A DNA stretch of 64,000 bases, from contig JAIWNI010000136.1 in NCBI GenBank assembly GCA_025331435.1, positions 1 to 64,000 of the forward strand, in the 5' to 3' direction. The notes below the pieces were generated by a model. That model saw nothing but the letters and a program-made list of their open reading frames with translations. It was not told where the DNA came from and made no database searches. A program made the translations under genes and the position numbers. This document shows, piece after piece, positions 44,270 through 55,831 of the stretch (position 1 is the first letter of the stretch; every line of letters begins with the position of its first letter). This stretch comes from Choanephora cucurbitarum (taxonomy: Eukaryota; Mucoromycota; Mucoromycetes; Mucorales; Choanephoraceae).

Positions 44270-47200
44270 ATGGATTCCCCTTATCTTAGAACAGGAAGTC
44301 CAACACCTTTAGGTATCCGAACCTGAGATTTATAAGCATTTTTGCCTGGATGGTAACTTATTTGTAACAGGCAGTCTTTCTCAGTTTTCAAGTGCTCAAC
44401 CTTTATATCCAACACGTTGCGTGCATACAATATCTCAAGAAGACAGAAACTCTGTCTTGTCTTTGGCAGCAAGCAAAAAGTACTTATTTAGTGGAAGTCA
44501 AAGCTCACAAATTCATGTATGTTAGAATAGCGAGAGAGAGAGAGAGACTTGTTCAAGCATACTAATTTCTCTACACGCATATCTTCATGATAGGTATGGG
44601 ATTTGCAGACCTTTAGCTTAATTACTATATTAAAAGGCCACAGAGGCAGTGTTTTGGGTCTAACGCTCTCGGAAGATGAGCAATATCTTTTCAGTTGTTC
44701 AGGTGATGGCACAATTCGGGTAAAATATATCCTATGTAGAGATTGTTTGATCTGTACCTCTAAACTTGTCAAACTTTAGGTATGGGACACAGAGACGCTT
44801 CAGTGCGCATATTTGATTCAATCATGTCATGACGTGGGAGATATTTTCTCTCTTGTCTATTCCAATACCAACAAGGTCCTTTACTTTGGTAGTCAAAACA
44901 CTAGTATTCAAGTAAAATAGCGTGTACAGAAAGATAAACGTGTAATTTGGTTGTAATTTGATTCTTTTTTTTTCTCATAGTGGTATGATTTTGCTGATGC
45001 TCAAACTACCGATTGTTTAAATGTTCCAGCTTCACCCCGAAGAGTCGGTTTCAATACAATCAATTTTTTTGAGAAGGATGAAGATACTAGTGAGGAAGTG
45101 TTGCAGCAAGAACTTGACAAAAATGTTGTCAAGCGTGTTATTCGAGAAAAGAATGTTTGCGCTAATGCACATGATGGTTACGTTTACTGCCTTTTACACG
45201 CAAAGGATATACCTAACGTAGATGGCCAAGTACTGATCAGTGGTTCTGGTGATGGCAATGTCAAGGTAAATATACAAATGTTTCTCTTATGATAATAGTG
45301 GCAGTGGTAGCAATACAAGAGAAAACTAATACAGCTCAACAGATATGGCTTATTCAAGAAGGCGGCATCACTCTTCTACATACATTAGAGGGAAATCCCG
45401 ATAAAGGCATTTTAAGTCTTGCTCTTTCTGAAGATGGCTACCTCTTTTGTGGTGTTCAAGGTGGTGATGTTCAAATATGGGATCTAGAGACGTATCAGAT
45501 GATTCGATCTGTCATGGCACACACTGATGATGTGCTAGCTGTGATTGTTCGTGGTTCTGGATTTGTCAGTGCTTCAGCTGATGGCTCTATTAAACTATGG
45601 AGCGAAGGATTTCAATTTCGCGAAAGTTTAGGTGATCATCAGGGCATTGTCTTGTCATTGACCAGTTTAGGAAACCACTTGATTTCTGGTAGCAATGACC
45701 ATAGTATCAAGTTCTGGGATATGCCTGCTTTCTCTCAATTTACTGAGCCATTCAGAAGACCCAGCAGCCATTCTATCGGGGATGCCTTAGCCTCCACAAA
45801 CGATACCATGCTGTATGTATTAGAAAAATGGATCGCGATGCGCACAGTGAGCGGTAATCATGAATATATGGAGGAGTGCCGACGAGGAGCTCGATTTTTG
45901 AAGAATGTACTTCAGCAACTAGGCGCCATGAGTAGGATGATTCCTGGTGCATGTGGTCGAAATCCTCTAGTCTACGGCAAATTTGTAGGCAAAAAGCGTT
46001 CTTCAGATACACAAAAGACACCTACTGTTTTGATCTATGGTCATTATGATGTGATTGCAGCAGAGAGTGAAAAGAATTTATGGGGAAGCGATCCCTTTAC
46101 CTTGACAGGCAAAAATGGTTATCTATATGGACGTGGTACAAGTGACAACAAGGTAATACGAACATGTAGATGGCGATAACATAAAGCTAAGTAATGTGTA
46201 TATAGGGTCCTATTATTGCCTCTATATTTGCTGTAAGCGAATTGCTAAAGGAAGGACTTTTGGACGTCAATGTTATCTTTCTGATAGAAGGAGAAGAAGA
46301 GAGCGGAAGTGTAGGCTTTTATGAAGCTGTAGAGAACAACAAGGAGCTTTTTGAAGATGTGGATGTTGTCTTACTCAGTAACTCTTATTGGCTGGGAGAA
46401 GATGTGCCTTGTATTACATACGGCCTTCGTGGTGTTATTCATGCTAAAATCAACATTAGCAACAGTCGTGCTGACCTCCATTCAGGTGTTGAAGGAGGTG
46501 CTGTTTCTGAGCCATTGATTGACTTGATCCATGTTGTCGGTAGATTGGTTGACAAAGACAAGCGCGTGTTAATACCAGGATTTTATGACAATGTGAGCCC
46601 TGTGACAAAGACAGAAGAAGAGCTGTATGATCCCATCATTGAATGGATGCGTGCCTCAGAGACAACGCAATCAAGCACTCGCACTCACCACTCAACAATT
46701 GCTTCACCCAATCTTTATTCTCAATCCGAAGGCGCAGAACGGTCACGTAAGCTGATGAGTGAGGATCGGGATGCTAACAAGATGAAGCAACAGTTGATGG
46801 CCCGTTGGCGATACCCTACCCTGACTGTACATAAGATCGATGTATCTATCAATAACCCTACTATCATTCCTCGTAGTGCACAAGCATGTGTTAGTATGCG
46901 TGTGGTACCTGATCAAGCCATCAGTGATATCTGTACTCAATTCTCTGATTATGTGAATAGCGTTTTTTCAGAAGAATTGAAGTCAGACAATACCATCCAA
47001 GTCACTATTGACAGTGCTGCTGAATACTGGCTTGGGGATCTAGAGAGTAAATACTTTAAGGCTGTTGAAAAAGCCATTGAAAATGAATGGCAAATGAAAC
47101 CACTCTATATTCGTGAAGGTGGTTCTATTCCTGCTGTGCGTTGGTTAGAGAAGCTCTGTCAAGCACCTGCTATTCATATTCCCTTTGGTCAATCCTCAGA

Positions 47201-47297
47201 TCAAGCGCATTTGCACAACGAACGTATTCGATTGCTTAACCTCCATGCAGGCAGACGTATCATCAAGAACTTAATCCTTACATTACCTGATTTGTAG
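44270..47297 (+). CDS. DUG2: Glutathione-degrading peptidase subunit Dug2 (WD40 + M20 metallopeptidase)
   Basis: Seven exons (44270-44312, 44371-44516, 44594-44719, 44780-44911, 44981-45265, 45343-46152, 46206-47297) give 877 residues; yeast Dug2 has 878. The N-terminal half has WD40 repeats (KKYLFSGSQSSQIHVWDLQT, LFSCSGDGTIRVWD, GGDVQIWDLETY, SASADGSIKLW, SGSNDHSIKFWD). The C-terminal half is an M20 peptidase: YGHYDV, GRGTSDNKGP, EGEEESGS and HSGVEGG carry metal ligands and the catalytic Asp/Glu, and QSSDQAHLHNE the last His. Dug2 with the glutamine-amidotransferase-like Dug3 cleaves glutathione in the gamma-glutamyl-cycle-independent route. The start MDSPYLRTG was chosen because a 58-nt intron follows in phase. 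Introns mostly fall at the VWD positions of WD repeats. Confidence 0.95.
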
Positions 47298-47451
47298 AAA
47301 ACGAAACGAGTTTAATGACATATGCTACGAACATATAAATACAAATATGTCTAAAATGTAGTTTTTATATATATATAATACAAAGAGAAAGAGAAGGGAG
47401 TTAAGAAAGGAAATGAGAGGTATTACTTGATTATATGTATTTAAACTTTGT

Positions 47452-48860
47452 TTATAAAAGTTGGCCAGCTATCTTTGTTGGTGGCCATTCGCCTTTTGCT
47501 CTAAGGTCTGATTCAATATGCAGAATTTGTTCATAGACAACGAACATAATAGCACTCTGAAGACTAGTCCAGAAGACCCGTGGACCAATGCCTCTAAAGA
47601 GACCTGCCATACCCTGATTTCTATAATTCCATATCATGCCGTCTATAATTCCACTGTAATGTTTGACAGGTGGGTGTTCGTGTGTGATACTTGCAGCAGC
47701 AGCAGATGTTGTGGCTGCTACTGTCGCTGTTGATATCGGCTTCTTTTTAGTGCCAATCTGTGTTTGTAAAAGCGTCTTCATGACATCAAGAGGCGTTGTA
47801 ATGGCACCGGCAATTCCACCAGCTAATGATCCTGTAATCATATCGATCCCCATAGGCAAATCTTGACCTGGTTGCTTAAATCTGTTTTGTGCTATCTTTT
47901 TGAATTGTTCTTGATAAATAAATATAAGTCAACAGTTGTTATGATAATCTCAACATCAATTGTTTACCATAACAAGCAAACTGAATAGCTGAATAAGGTA
48001 CATCTCTAAGAATAGTTGCTCGAAATCCATGAAAAAGTGCACCGAAACCATCATATTTAACAATCTAACGTATACAGGTATGCATTAGCCCTCTCTGTCT
48101 CTCGTCTCGATATTACAAGCTGTTTGTCTCACCATCTTGGTTGCATGCCATGTACTTCGATAATTATATCCACTCACAAAATGAGGATTATTGTATCTGC
48201 CCTGAAGTTGCAATCGAGTTTTTAATACTTCTGAAGGTACATAGATAAATGAAGCTGCCAAATCACCCAGTGATCCAGCCATCAAGTGCGAAACGACTTC
48301 TGGTATATTTGATTCATTCAAGGTACGCTTCGTAAGTTCATAGATGGCGAAATACAAGGTGGTGCCAGGAACTTGAAAGATCGAGTTAGTCATTTCTATC
48401 CTCTAACTCTCTTTATGTATTGCTTACTTGAGCCAATCATGGCAGGTGTCACTCCAGCATAAAGTCCTCTCATAATACCCTCTTGCTTCCAAATGAGTTT
48501 ATAGGCTTGTACCATACTTGTGTATTTCTGTACTCGAGTATGTGGCTGTCCTTGTAGCCTTGTCTTTACTGTATCCACACTATCAGGTCCGAATGAGTTC
48601 AGTATCTCGAATAACTAAATTGCTCGCAGTTATACCTATGCATCACAAAGTCAGCTGCAGAACCACCTATACCACCAGCAATACAGGCCTATTCAAAATT
48701 ATGTCAAAAATTAAACATATTGATAAAAATAGACTAGTGTCCTTACGTCAAAATAAGGCGGATATTTAGAACCTCCATCCGTTGTGATGGATGGCACAAC
48801 AAAAGGTGTGAGCGGAAACCGCCTGTTATTTTGTCCTGCTGGCTCAGGCGCTTGACTCAT
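47452..48860 (-). CDS. MME1: Mitochondrial carrier, Mme1 (YMR166C) type
   Basis: Six exons (48747-48860, 48636-48688, 48428-48579, 48133-48371, 47968-48064, 47452-47909) give 370 residues with three tandem carrier repeats. The repeat signatures PX[DE]XX[KR] are SVDTVK, PSEVLK and PLDVMK. The first has Ser in place of Pro, which, as I recall, is also the case in yeast Mme1, and blocks such as GDLAASFIYVPSEVLKTRLQ with LQGRYNNPHF and SGYNYR are characteristic of that subfamily. Mme1 sits in the inner mitochondrial membrane and has been linked to magnesium export. An Ala/Thr-rich loop (ATVAATTSAAAASIT) lies in the third repeat. The N-terminal 35 residues are Pro/Gly-rich and not helical. Substrate is inferred from the family only. 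Confidence 0.87.
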
Positions 48861-49463
48861 ATAAAATAAAAAAAGAAAGATATACTGCTAACTAAAAAAA
48901 AAAGAGAAAGGGGAAGTGGAGAGGAGAAGGAGTAGAAGTAAGAGAAAATGGGAAGAAGATAAAAAGAATGACAGAGGTTAAAAACAAGGGAACGAATAGG
49001 AAGCAACGCTAAAAAAGGACAGTCACTACCTCTTTTTTTAAGAATGTAGCTTTAAGTCGCCTTGACAAGAATCTATTTTGGGCCCTAATGAACCAATTGA
49101 AAAACAAAGAAAGTTGAATGTATTCTAGAGTTGGGTAAAGTAAGCAAGAGTAATAAGCCCGAAGCAAACATTTAACTCGAGAAAATCAAAAGAACAAACA
49201 CATGCCTTACCCTTGAGCAAAATTGACTAAAAGACAAAATAATTAAATGCAGACAGAAGAGAACAAAAGAAGAAGAAGGTGCGCTCATTAAAGAAATGGC
49301 TGTTTCAGGCATTATGGCAAACGGAATACTTTTTTTTTGACGCATAACTCTAATCGATCATTTCACAATGAAATCCTTCAGAAAGTGACTGTTCTCAGTG
49401 GGTATAAAAAGGTGGCCTTTATTTATTTATTTTTTTCTTTTTGGGATATTGTTGAGTGATCTA
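48861..49463. promoter_or_regulatory. Shared upstream region of MME1 and SF3B2
   Basis: 600 bp between divergent start codons. The MME1 side is purine-rich on the plus strand (AAAGAGAAAGGGGAAGTGGA) and the SF3B2 side has GGGTATAAAAAGG at about 49399, a TATA-like element 65 bp before the start codon. No gene lies inside. Confidence 0.5.
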
Positions 49464-51425
49464 ATGTCAGCAGTCGCAGCAACACAAAAAGACACTATCC
49501 TTAACCAGAAGGATGCTGAAGCGAAAGCTCAACACCACAAAGCGAGAAGAAGAAACAAAAAGAAGAGCAAGAAGCAGCGTCAAGAGGAAGAAGCACAACG
49601 CAAGGCTGTAAGTAGATTGGCGCGTTATAGCTCTTTGTGGTATATTAATGTCTTTATAGTTACAATCACAACAAACCGAAGATGAACAAGTTCCAGATGA
49701 TGTTGAAATTGAGTATGTGGTTCAGCCTGTTGATATGTCTCAGTTGAAGACCATGGATGGTCTATCCAGTCTTGACGAAAACACGCTTCAACAATTCTCT
49801 GATATCTTCAAGCACTTTCAGACTGGCAAACCTGAAGATAATGACGAGGTAATATATTCATGGTATCAGCTCGAAAACAGATTAACAAAAAAAAATGAAA
49901 TAGGAATTTCCTGTTCTTGACAACACAGCACAACTATCTGAAGATAAAGCACAGGATGATTCTGACGATGAAGAAGGCAAAGATTCAGACCAACCTTTGT
50001 CTAAGAAAAAGATGAAGAAAATTCAACGTTTAACGGTAGCTGAATTAAAGCAACTTGTGAAGAAGCCTGAAGTTGTTGAAGTAAGCTTATGAATATATGT
50101 ATGAAGCTTATGCATTAATCTTTTTTTTTTGCAAGTGGTGGGATGTCACAGCCAGTGATCCCAAGTTATTAGTGTCACTTAAATCATATCGTAATTCAGT
50201 ACCAGTGCCTGCACATTGGAGTATGAAACGAAAATACCTTCAGGGCAAGCGTGGTATCGAAAAACCACCATGGGAATTGCCTGATTTCATTAAGGATACA
50301 GGTATTATGGAAATGCGTGATGCCGTCAAAGAAAAGGAAAATGCAGCTGGGCTTAAGAGTAAGATGAAGGAAAAGGTGGCACCCAAGATGGGTAAACTTG
50401 ATATCGATTATCAAAAACTACATGACGCCTTCTTCAGATTTCAAACAAGAGGCAAATACACGATGCATGGTGAGCTTTATTATGAGGGTAAAGAATTCGA
50501 AACAAAGTTAAAGGAACAAAAGCCAGGACAACTATCAGAGGATTTGAAGGAAGCTCTCAACATGCCACCCTTGGCTCCACCTCCATGGTTGATCAACATG
50601 CAACGTTATGGACCACCACCCAGTTACCCTAACCTCAAAATTCCTGGTTTAAATGCTCCTATACCTGAGGGCGCTCAATGGGGTTATCATCCCGGTGGTT
50701 GGGGCAGACCTCCAGTAGATGAATACAACCGTCCTCTTTATGGTGACGTGTTTGGTGTGGCTCAACCAACAGCTGCACCTCCCGAGATAGTCGAACCAGT
50801 AGACAAACAACTGTGGGGCGAGCTTGATCCTGAGGAAGAATACGAAGAAGAGTCAGAAGAGGAGGAGGAAGAGGAAGAAGAAGAAGGCGAAGAAGAGGAG
50901 GAGAATCAACAAGATGAGGCACCTACTACAGGTGCTGATGAACTCAATGATGGTTTGGCCACACCTTCTGGTATGCAATCAATTGCCTCTGGTCTTGAGA
51001 CACCTGATCATATCGAGTTGCGTAAGGATCGTAAGCGTGAAGACGATGACGGACCTAAGCAACTTTGCCAAGTGTTGCCTGAAGTGTCAAAGAACATTTC
51101 TGGCTTTATGGGTTCACAACATGGTTATGATCTAACTTCAGTTGAAAAGCCGGTCATTGCACCACCACCAGGCAGACAACAAGTGCCTGCCAAACGAAAA
51201 GCAGATGATGTGGATGTGGCGATTGACCCTAGTGAATTAGAAAGTGGTTTAGATGAAGCTACTCTGCGTGCTAAATATGAAGCGCAGATGCGTGCTAAGT
51301 TGCCTTCAAGTGGTGATAATGAAGATCTGTCCGATATGTATGCTGAACATGCTAGTCGACAAGCAAAGAAAGCAAAGGCATCAGAAAGCAGAAAGGAAGG
51401 AAAGAAGAAGGAATTCAAGTTTTAA
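49464..51425 (+). CDS. CUS1: Splicing factor SF3b subunit 2 (SAP145/Cus1)
   Basis: Four exons (49464-49607, 49660-49848, 49904-50080, 50136-51425) give 599 residues. The conserved core runs from LKQLVKKPEVVEWWDVTASD through LVSLKSYRNSVPVPAHW, KRGIEKPPWELPDFI and GIMEMRDA (DUF382 region) to the proline-rich PSP segment GEGKE-like KPGQLSEDLKEALNMPPLAP and PGLNAPIPEGAQWGYHPGGW. An acidic Glu block follows at about residues 400-425. SF3b2 contacts SF3b155 and SF3b49 in U2 snRNP and binds pre-mRNA near the branch site, in the nucleus. The start MSAVAATQKD is the first ATG in frame (an upstream GTG frame is leader). A short basic N-terminal coiled coil precedes the core. The 3' end overlaps BRR6 on the other strand. 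Confidence 0.95.
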
Positions 51426-52223
51426 TGTCAATAAAGTTTGAAATGATAAAAAAACTGAATACCAATAAGCAAATAATCACCTTAGAAACAGAGATAAGAG
51501 ATATTCTATTGAGCATGGATTACTTGGGGGATCAGATCGACTTACCATCGTTTTGAGGCTAAGTGGTTCAACTAGTCCATTCAGTAATTCACCTACAACC
51601 TGTGCTGCTATTTTTGATTTACTTGCCAATATTGGTTGGTAGTGCCTACACGTAAATTGAGTTGTAGGTTAAGGGAGAACATACATACAAACAAGTAGCT
51701 GTTAGTTTATAAGCTTTTTAAAATAAGAAAAAAAAAAGGATATTTGTCCCATTCATCACAAATTGATTGCCAAACTACTCCAGTCAGCTCAGGCCCACAA
51801 TGATGGTTTACATAATGTTGGTGACATACTCGGGCTTTTTCTGCGTATTCTTAAATTTCTACAAATGAATTCTTTTGTTGTCAAGTACTGTTTCTTCTCT
51901 CTACCTTCAAATTCTAACTGACACCGTAATTCTATTTCTACAGCAAATGATTTAAGTGCTCGATAAGTAATAAACAGGACAGAACAAACGCCTATAACAC
52001 GCATGATCACTCGCAGATAACTAAAGACTGTCAACCTACTGCAATAAGATAATCGTATAAATCCAAACCTGGAGATAATAATCGGCACATTGGGTGTTGC
52101 CAAGTATTGAAGACATACAGTGATAGGATGTTTTACTTTCGAGATCCATCCAAAAAAGGGAGGGGGAACTTCTTCCGCAATTCGTTGTCTTTTCACGGGT
52201 CTTTTGTCTTCAAAGCCTGACAT
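51415..52223 (-). CDS. BRR6: Nuclear envelope membrane protein Brr6/Brl1
   Basis: Five exons (52069-52223, 51905-52020, 51744-51849, 51546-51651, 51415-51480) give 182 residues; yeast Brr6 has 197. The family pattern is complete: SSYLRVIMRV before the first membrane span, then CQLEFEEYAEKARVC, a second pair of cysteines in NHHC and SICDEWDKC, a short amphipathic stretch (ILASKSKIAAQVV, ELLNGLVEPLSLKTM) and the second span VIICLLVFSFFIISNF. Brr6/Brl1 proteins keep four conserved lumenal cysteines, act in nuclear pore assembly and membrane lipid homeostasis, and are confined to organisms with closed mitosis. The third intron is AT-AC, U12-type, and is needed to restore the last cysteine and the phase. 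The start MSGFEDKRP is the ATG before a basic segment; an in-frame ATG lies 11 codons upstream. Confidence 0.9.
51430..51435 (+). terminator. AATAAA polyadenylation signal of SF3B2
   Basis: AATAAA begins five bases after the SF3B2 stop codon. It lies inside the last coding exon of the convergent BRR6 gene, so the two transcripts must overlap. Confidence 0.55.
51652..51743 (-). other. U12-type AT-AC intron in BRR6
   Basis: On the minus strand the intron starts ATATCCTTTTT, an exact match to the U12-class donor (A/G)TATCCTT. It contains CCCTTAAC as a near-consensus U12 branch site and ends TTTAC, 17 bases after the branch adenosine. No GT-AG choice in this interval keeps the frame and the conserved WDKC block. 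This choice gives a gapless alignment to the Brr6 family (W-E-K-C in yeast-type proteins). Confidence 0.88.
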
Positions 52224-52604
52224 CGATAAGAGGAAGAGAGAAAAAATACATATCATGTTGGCCGTCACATTAAAATGAAATCATTAGCTGTAATAAAAAA
52301 AAAAAGAGCTGTTGCATAATTTATGCTTTTCTTTTCTCATTTGTGTTTCAAAAAACAGAGAGGAGAAAACCATGGCTTTTTCTTGGGTTTCTGCTATGTA
52401 AAGTTTGATACATTATTAGAATAACTTTTAGACAATGAAATAACTGCAAAAGAAGCGTCTGAAGAAATGGAAAAAACAAAACAAAAAAAAACTCTATCGA
52501 GAAGTGGAGAGAGAGAGAGAGAGGGTGGGGATTTAAGAACTAAAAAAAAATAGATACATTTCTTTCTATTTTCTTTTTCCTTTCTTTCTTTCAGATACAG
52601 TCTA
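52224..52604. promoter_or_regulatory. Shared upstream region of BRR6 and RGD2
   Basis: 380 bp between divergent starts with GA-rich microsatellite (GAGAGAGAGAGA near 52510) and a CT-rich tract directly before RGD2. No gene inside. Confidence 0.5.
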
Positions 52605-55072
52605 ATGATAGAAAACGACAACTTCAAAGCATCTTTTTGGCCACCTCATTCAGCTGATAAAATCCTGAATTATCATACAGGGCTTCAAGCACTTTTCGAT
52701 AGACTAACATGCTCTGTAAATGAAAATGAAACGATGACAGCTTTTCTACAAGAACGTATCCAAGTAGAGACAACAATCGCTCAATTACTATTATCCACCC
52801 TTCATACACCAAAAGCAACTGTGCTGAATCAAATGGAAAACGCACCTAATACAAGCTTAAAGAGTGCGTTCTATACAGTATGTGAAGAAAGTACCGAAGC
52901 AATTCATTGTCATAACCTTCGAGCAAATTTGTTAACACAAGAAGTACTTGAGCCATTACTTGATTTTACGCACGAATTCAAACAGGTGATTTCCTCGGTC
53001 AAAAATGAATTAAAAGAGCAGATTTCAGAATTTGAGCATGAGGCACAGTCTGCTCAAATGACTCGGTCTGTCTATTGGTCTCGCTGCAGGGCTTTTAAGT
53101 CTGTCTGTCCTCAATTTAGACCAAATATCAATCTAACTAATCAGCCATTGCTACAGACGTTGAAGTCCCTAAGCGATCAAGGGATGGTCCTATCAAAGGA
53201 GTTTGTTCTTCGTCACTTAACGAATGAGGGTCATATAAACGACTCGACCAGCCAAGATGTATGGCAAAATCTGCTAGTCTTGGGTTTTGTCAAGTCTGTA
53301 GAAGACGGATACAAGTTACAACATGACATCATTGATTATTACATAAAACAGCCTACGAAAGATTGGGGCCAGCTGCTTAGTGTGTTCAGATCAGCTCATC
53401 CTTCAGAGACAGTCTACAAAGCCTATATGGAAATGCTTCACTCTGAAAGAGCTTATAAAGAAAAGGTGTTATCAACTGACAGCATGCGAATGCAATTAGA
53501 GGAAAAGTTGGTATGTGTAACACAAAATCAAAGATGCCATCGAATAGAAGATCTCAAAGACTTGCCTACAGCTAGATTGTTTTGATCAAATGGAGCAATG
53601 GGAAAAAAAAAGAATGCGTGTTCTAAAAGAAGGTATCTTTCAGTCAGAAAAAAAGTGATATTATGTTCTCTATCAATAACAGCACCAAAAGCGTTACATT
53701 CAATGGTAACTACGTTTTCTAGCTCAACTTCAATTATAAGCCAGACGTATGATCAGATGTCATTATTCCAAGAAGCCATCAGTCCAGAGCAAGATATTTC
53801 ATGCATTGTTCAACAGTACAAGACGAGCCCCTTTTGTCCAAAACCCTTCGTATTTGAAAATTTCTTTGATGATCAAGCAAGTCATCAAATGTTTGGAGTT
53901 CCAATAGAGCAGACTACAAAGCTTCGTAAAACATATGTGCCACCAATTATTTCATGCGCAATGCAATTGATCGAACAAGGTACATAAGAATCGAATTGTC
54001 TAGAGTGGAAGTCAGTTTTTTAATTTCTTTTTTTTGTTTCTAGACATTGAAGCATTGTCAACTGAGGAAAAGCGCAATAGAATCAAAGATGTATGGTGTC
54101 AAACTAAAGAGATGAAAGACATAAATAAGGTTTGCAAGGAACTGAATAATCTGTCAAATTTGAGCTCTGAAGAACTCTTGACAGCTCTGAAGCTTTATGA
54201 TGTCTGTACACTAGCCAATGTCGTCAGAGTTTATCTATTAGAACTTCCCGAATGTCTCTTGACGTATGATTTTTATGAGACGGTCAAAATATTGTATTCA
54301 GGACAACAGGACGATGAAGAGAGTCGAATCGTATCCACTGCTAAACTATTGTCTACTTTACCTTCAGCCAATTATCATACAATTAAAGCATTTTGCCGAC
54401 ATATGTCTAGGTAAGAAAAAAAATTGCATAATGTACAATACTTGATTTGCATTCATCATTGACATTGACGATAGACTGTTAGCATATCAAACCTCAGATG
54501 AATTACTTCAAACCATATGTTCTTTGTTCAGCTATGTTCTTCTACGTCCAAGACAATATTCATCAACAAATGTACATGATCGTCATCCCAAGAGGCTGTT
54601 GCGTGATTTGTTGATATCCTATGATAAAGTATTTACTCAGGAAACTGATGATAGTCAAGAAAAAAATGCATCTAGGTTAACTATTACAGCTGAAGCTTAT
54701 TTAAGCCAAGATACTTCCTTACCCCCTCCACTTCCTCCCAAAGACACAAGTGGCTTTCATTTGGCTCACTCAAACGATACCAAGGCACGTTTTCAGTCCA
54801 GTTTAAATGGTATACCCATAGTGCCTCATTCATCCGTAACACTGTTTGAAGACCCGGAGTACAGTCAAGTGTCAACACCCACTTATCAGACATTTGATAT
54901 TCAATATGGCAACGGCTTAAACCCTGAACGGTTGTCTACAGACATCAGTTTTGTTTTAGATTCAGAAGTTAGCGATGATAGCAGTCAGACAAGAACTTCT
55001 GAGCACGATAGTTTCTCAACAAAGGAGATGTTAGACAATATCGATCTAGAGGAAAACCGCCCTTATGCATGA
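52605..55072 (+). CDS. RGD2: Rho GTPase-activating protein with F-BAR and DEP domains (Rgd2-like)
   Basis: Five exons (52605-53510, 53572-53632, 53683-53979, 54044-54410, 54475-55072) give 742 residues; yeast Rgd2 has 714. The N-terminal FCH/F-BAR starts FKASFWPPHSADKIL with GLQALFDRL. A DEP domain is inserted in it at about residues 190-255 (GMVLSKEFVLRHLTNEGHI, NLLVLGFVKSVEDGYKL). After the second F-BAR half comes the RhoGAP domain, FGVPIEQTTKL to LLRPRQY, with LNNLSNLSSEELLT and VRVYLLELPECLLT. The F-BAR/DEP/RhoGAP order is that of Rgd2, which acts on Cdc42 and Rho5 at the plasma membrane. The usual catalytic Arg finger in the G-(I/V)-(F/Y)-R-x-S/(A/P)-G loop is not obvious: the corresponding segment reads EKRNRIKDVW, so activity is uncertain. 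A Ser/Pro-rich tail with PPPLPPK may bind SH3 domains. Confidence 0.87.
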
Positions 55073-55831
55073 TGAACCACACAAAAACCCTTTACTCTTG
55101 TATTTTTATTGACATATCAAAAAAACCCTACTTGCTTTTTATAATTTTTTTTTGGCTTTCAAGACTCATGCATTCTCTTTCTTCTTTATAAAGTGACAGG
55201 AGGAATATGTTGTTTACTTTGCATTCTCCTAAACCCTGCTATCGGACTCATTAATTTCATAAGAGAAAAAGCACGTCTTAAAAACTACTTGACCAAGCAC
55301 TAGCTGTCATATGGAGTAGTACAAATCATTCCCCTTTTTATGCAAGACAACTAGTATATGCTAAATTTGAATATGTAAAAAAGCTGCTAAAAATCAAGTT
55401 AAAAACTTGCTCATAGATTATCTGGATTGTAAAAATACTAGCTCTTTTTTTCCATTTACTTCCTCTTCTCTATCAAAACCACTTACATCACATTGAAGAC
55501 ATAACAAGGGGTCTATATGTCAACTTTATTTTAGTCGTGGAAACCAAATATTTTTAAATCAATCATTCTTCATATAACGTAAGACTTAATAGACTTTGGG
55601 GCAACCTAGCAGCGCAGTTTCAACAGACTACTATTTGCTGCTTCCTTATCGCTATGACAACGCGTAGTTTTTGTTGTATAGTATCATCACTTTATGTCAC
55701 ACACAAGTAGCATTATTTCAAATTGATTTCCAGCTGAATCAAGCAAATACTTGCTGCGTCGCCTATTTTTTTTTTTTCATTACTTCATTACTTCTCTTTT
55801 ATTTTCCAATTCAGAAAGAAAAAGCAAAGAA
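55073..55831. other. Intergenic region between RGD2 and LTN1
   Basis: 760 bp, AT-rich, containing the RGD2 3' end and the LTN1 promoter with a T-rich tract at about 55768-55802. No gene was supported. Confidence 0.5.

Noticed and set aside
52021..52068. Reading BRR6 without the 48-nt intron, or with a 30-nt intron
   Set aside because: The unspliced frame is open but inserts 16 residues before the first span; using the TTTAG acceptor at 52021 gives the SSYLR block and a normal length intron.
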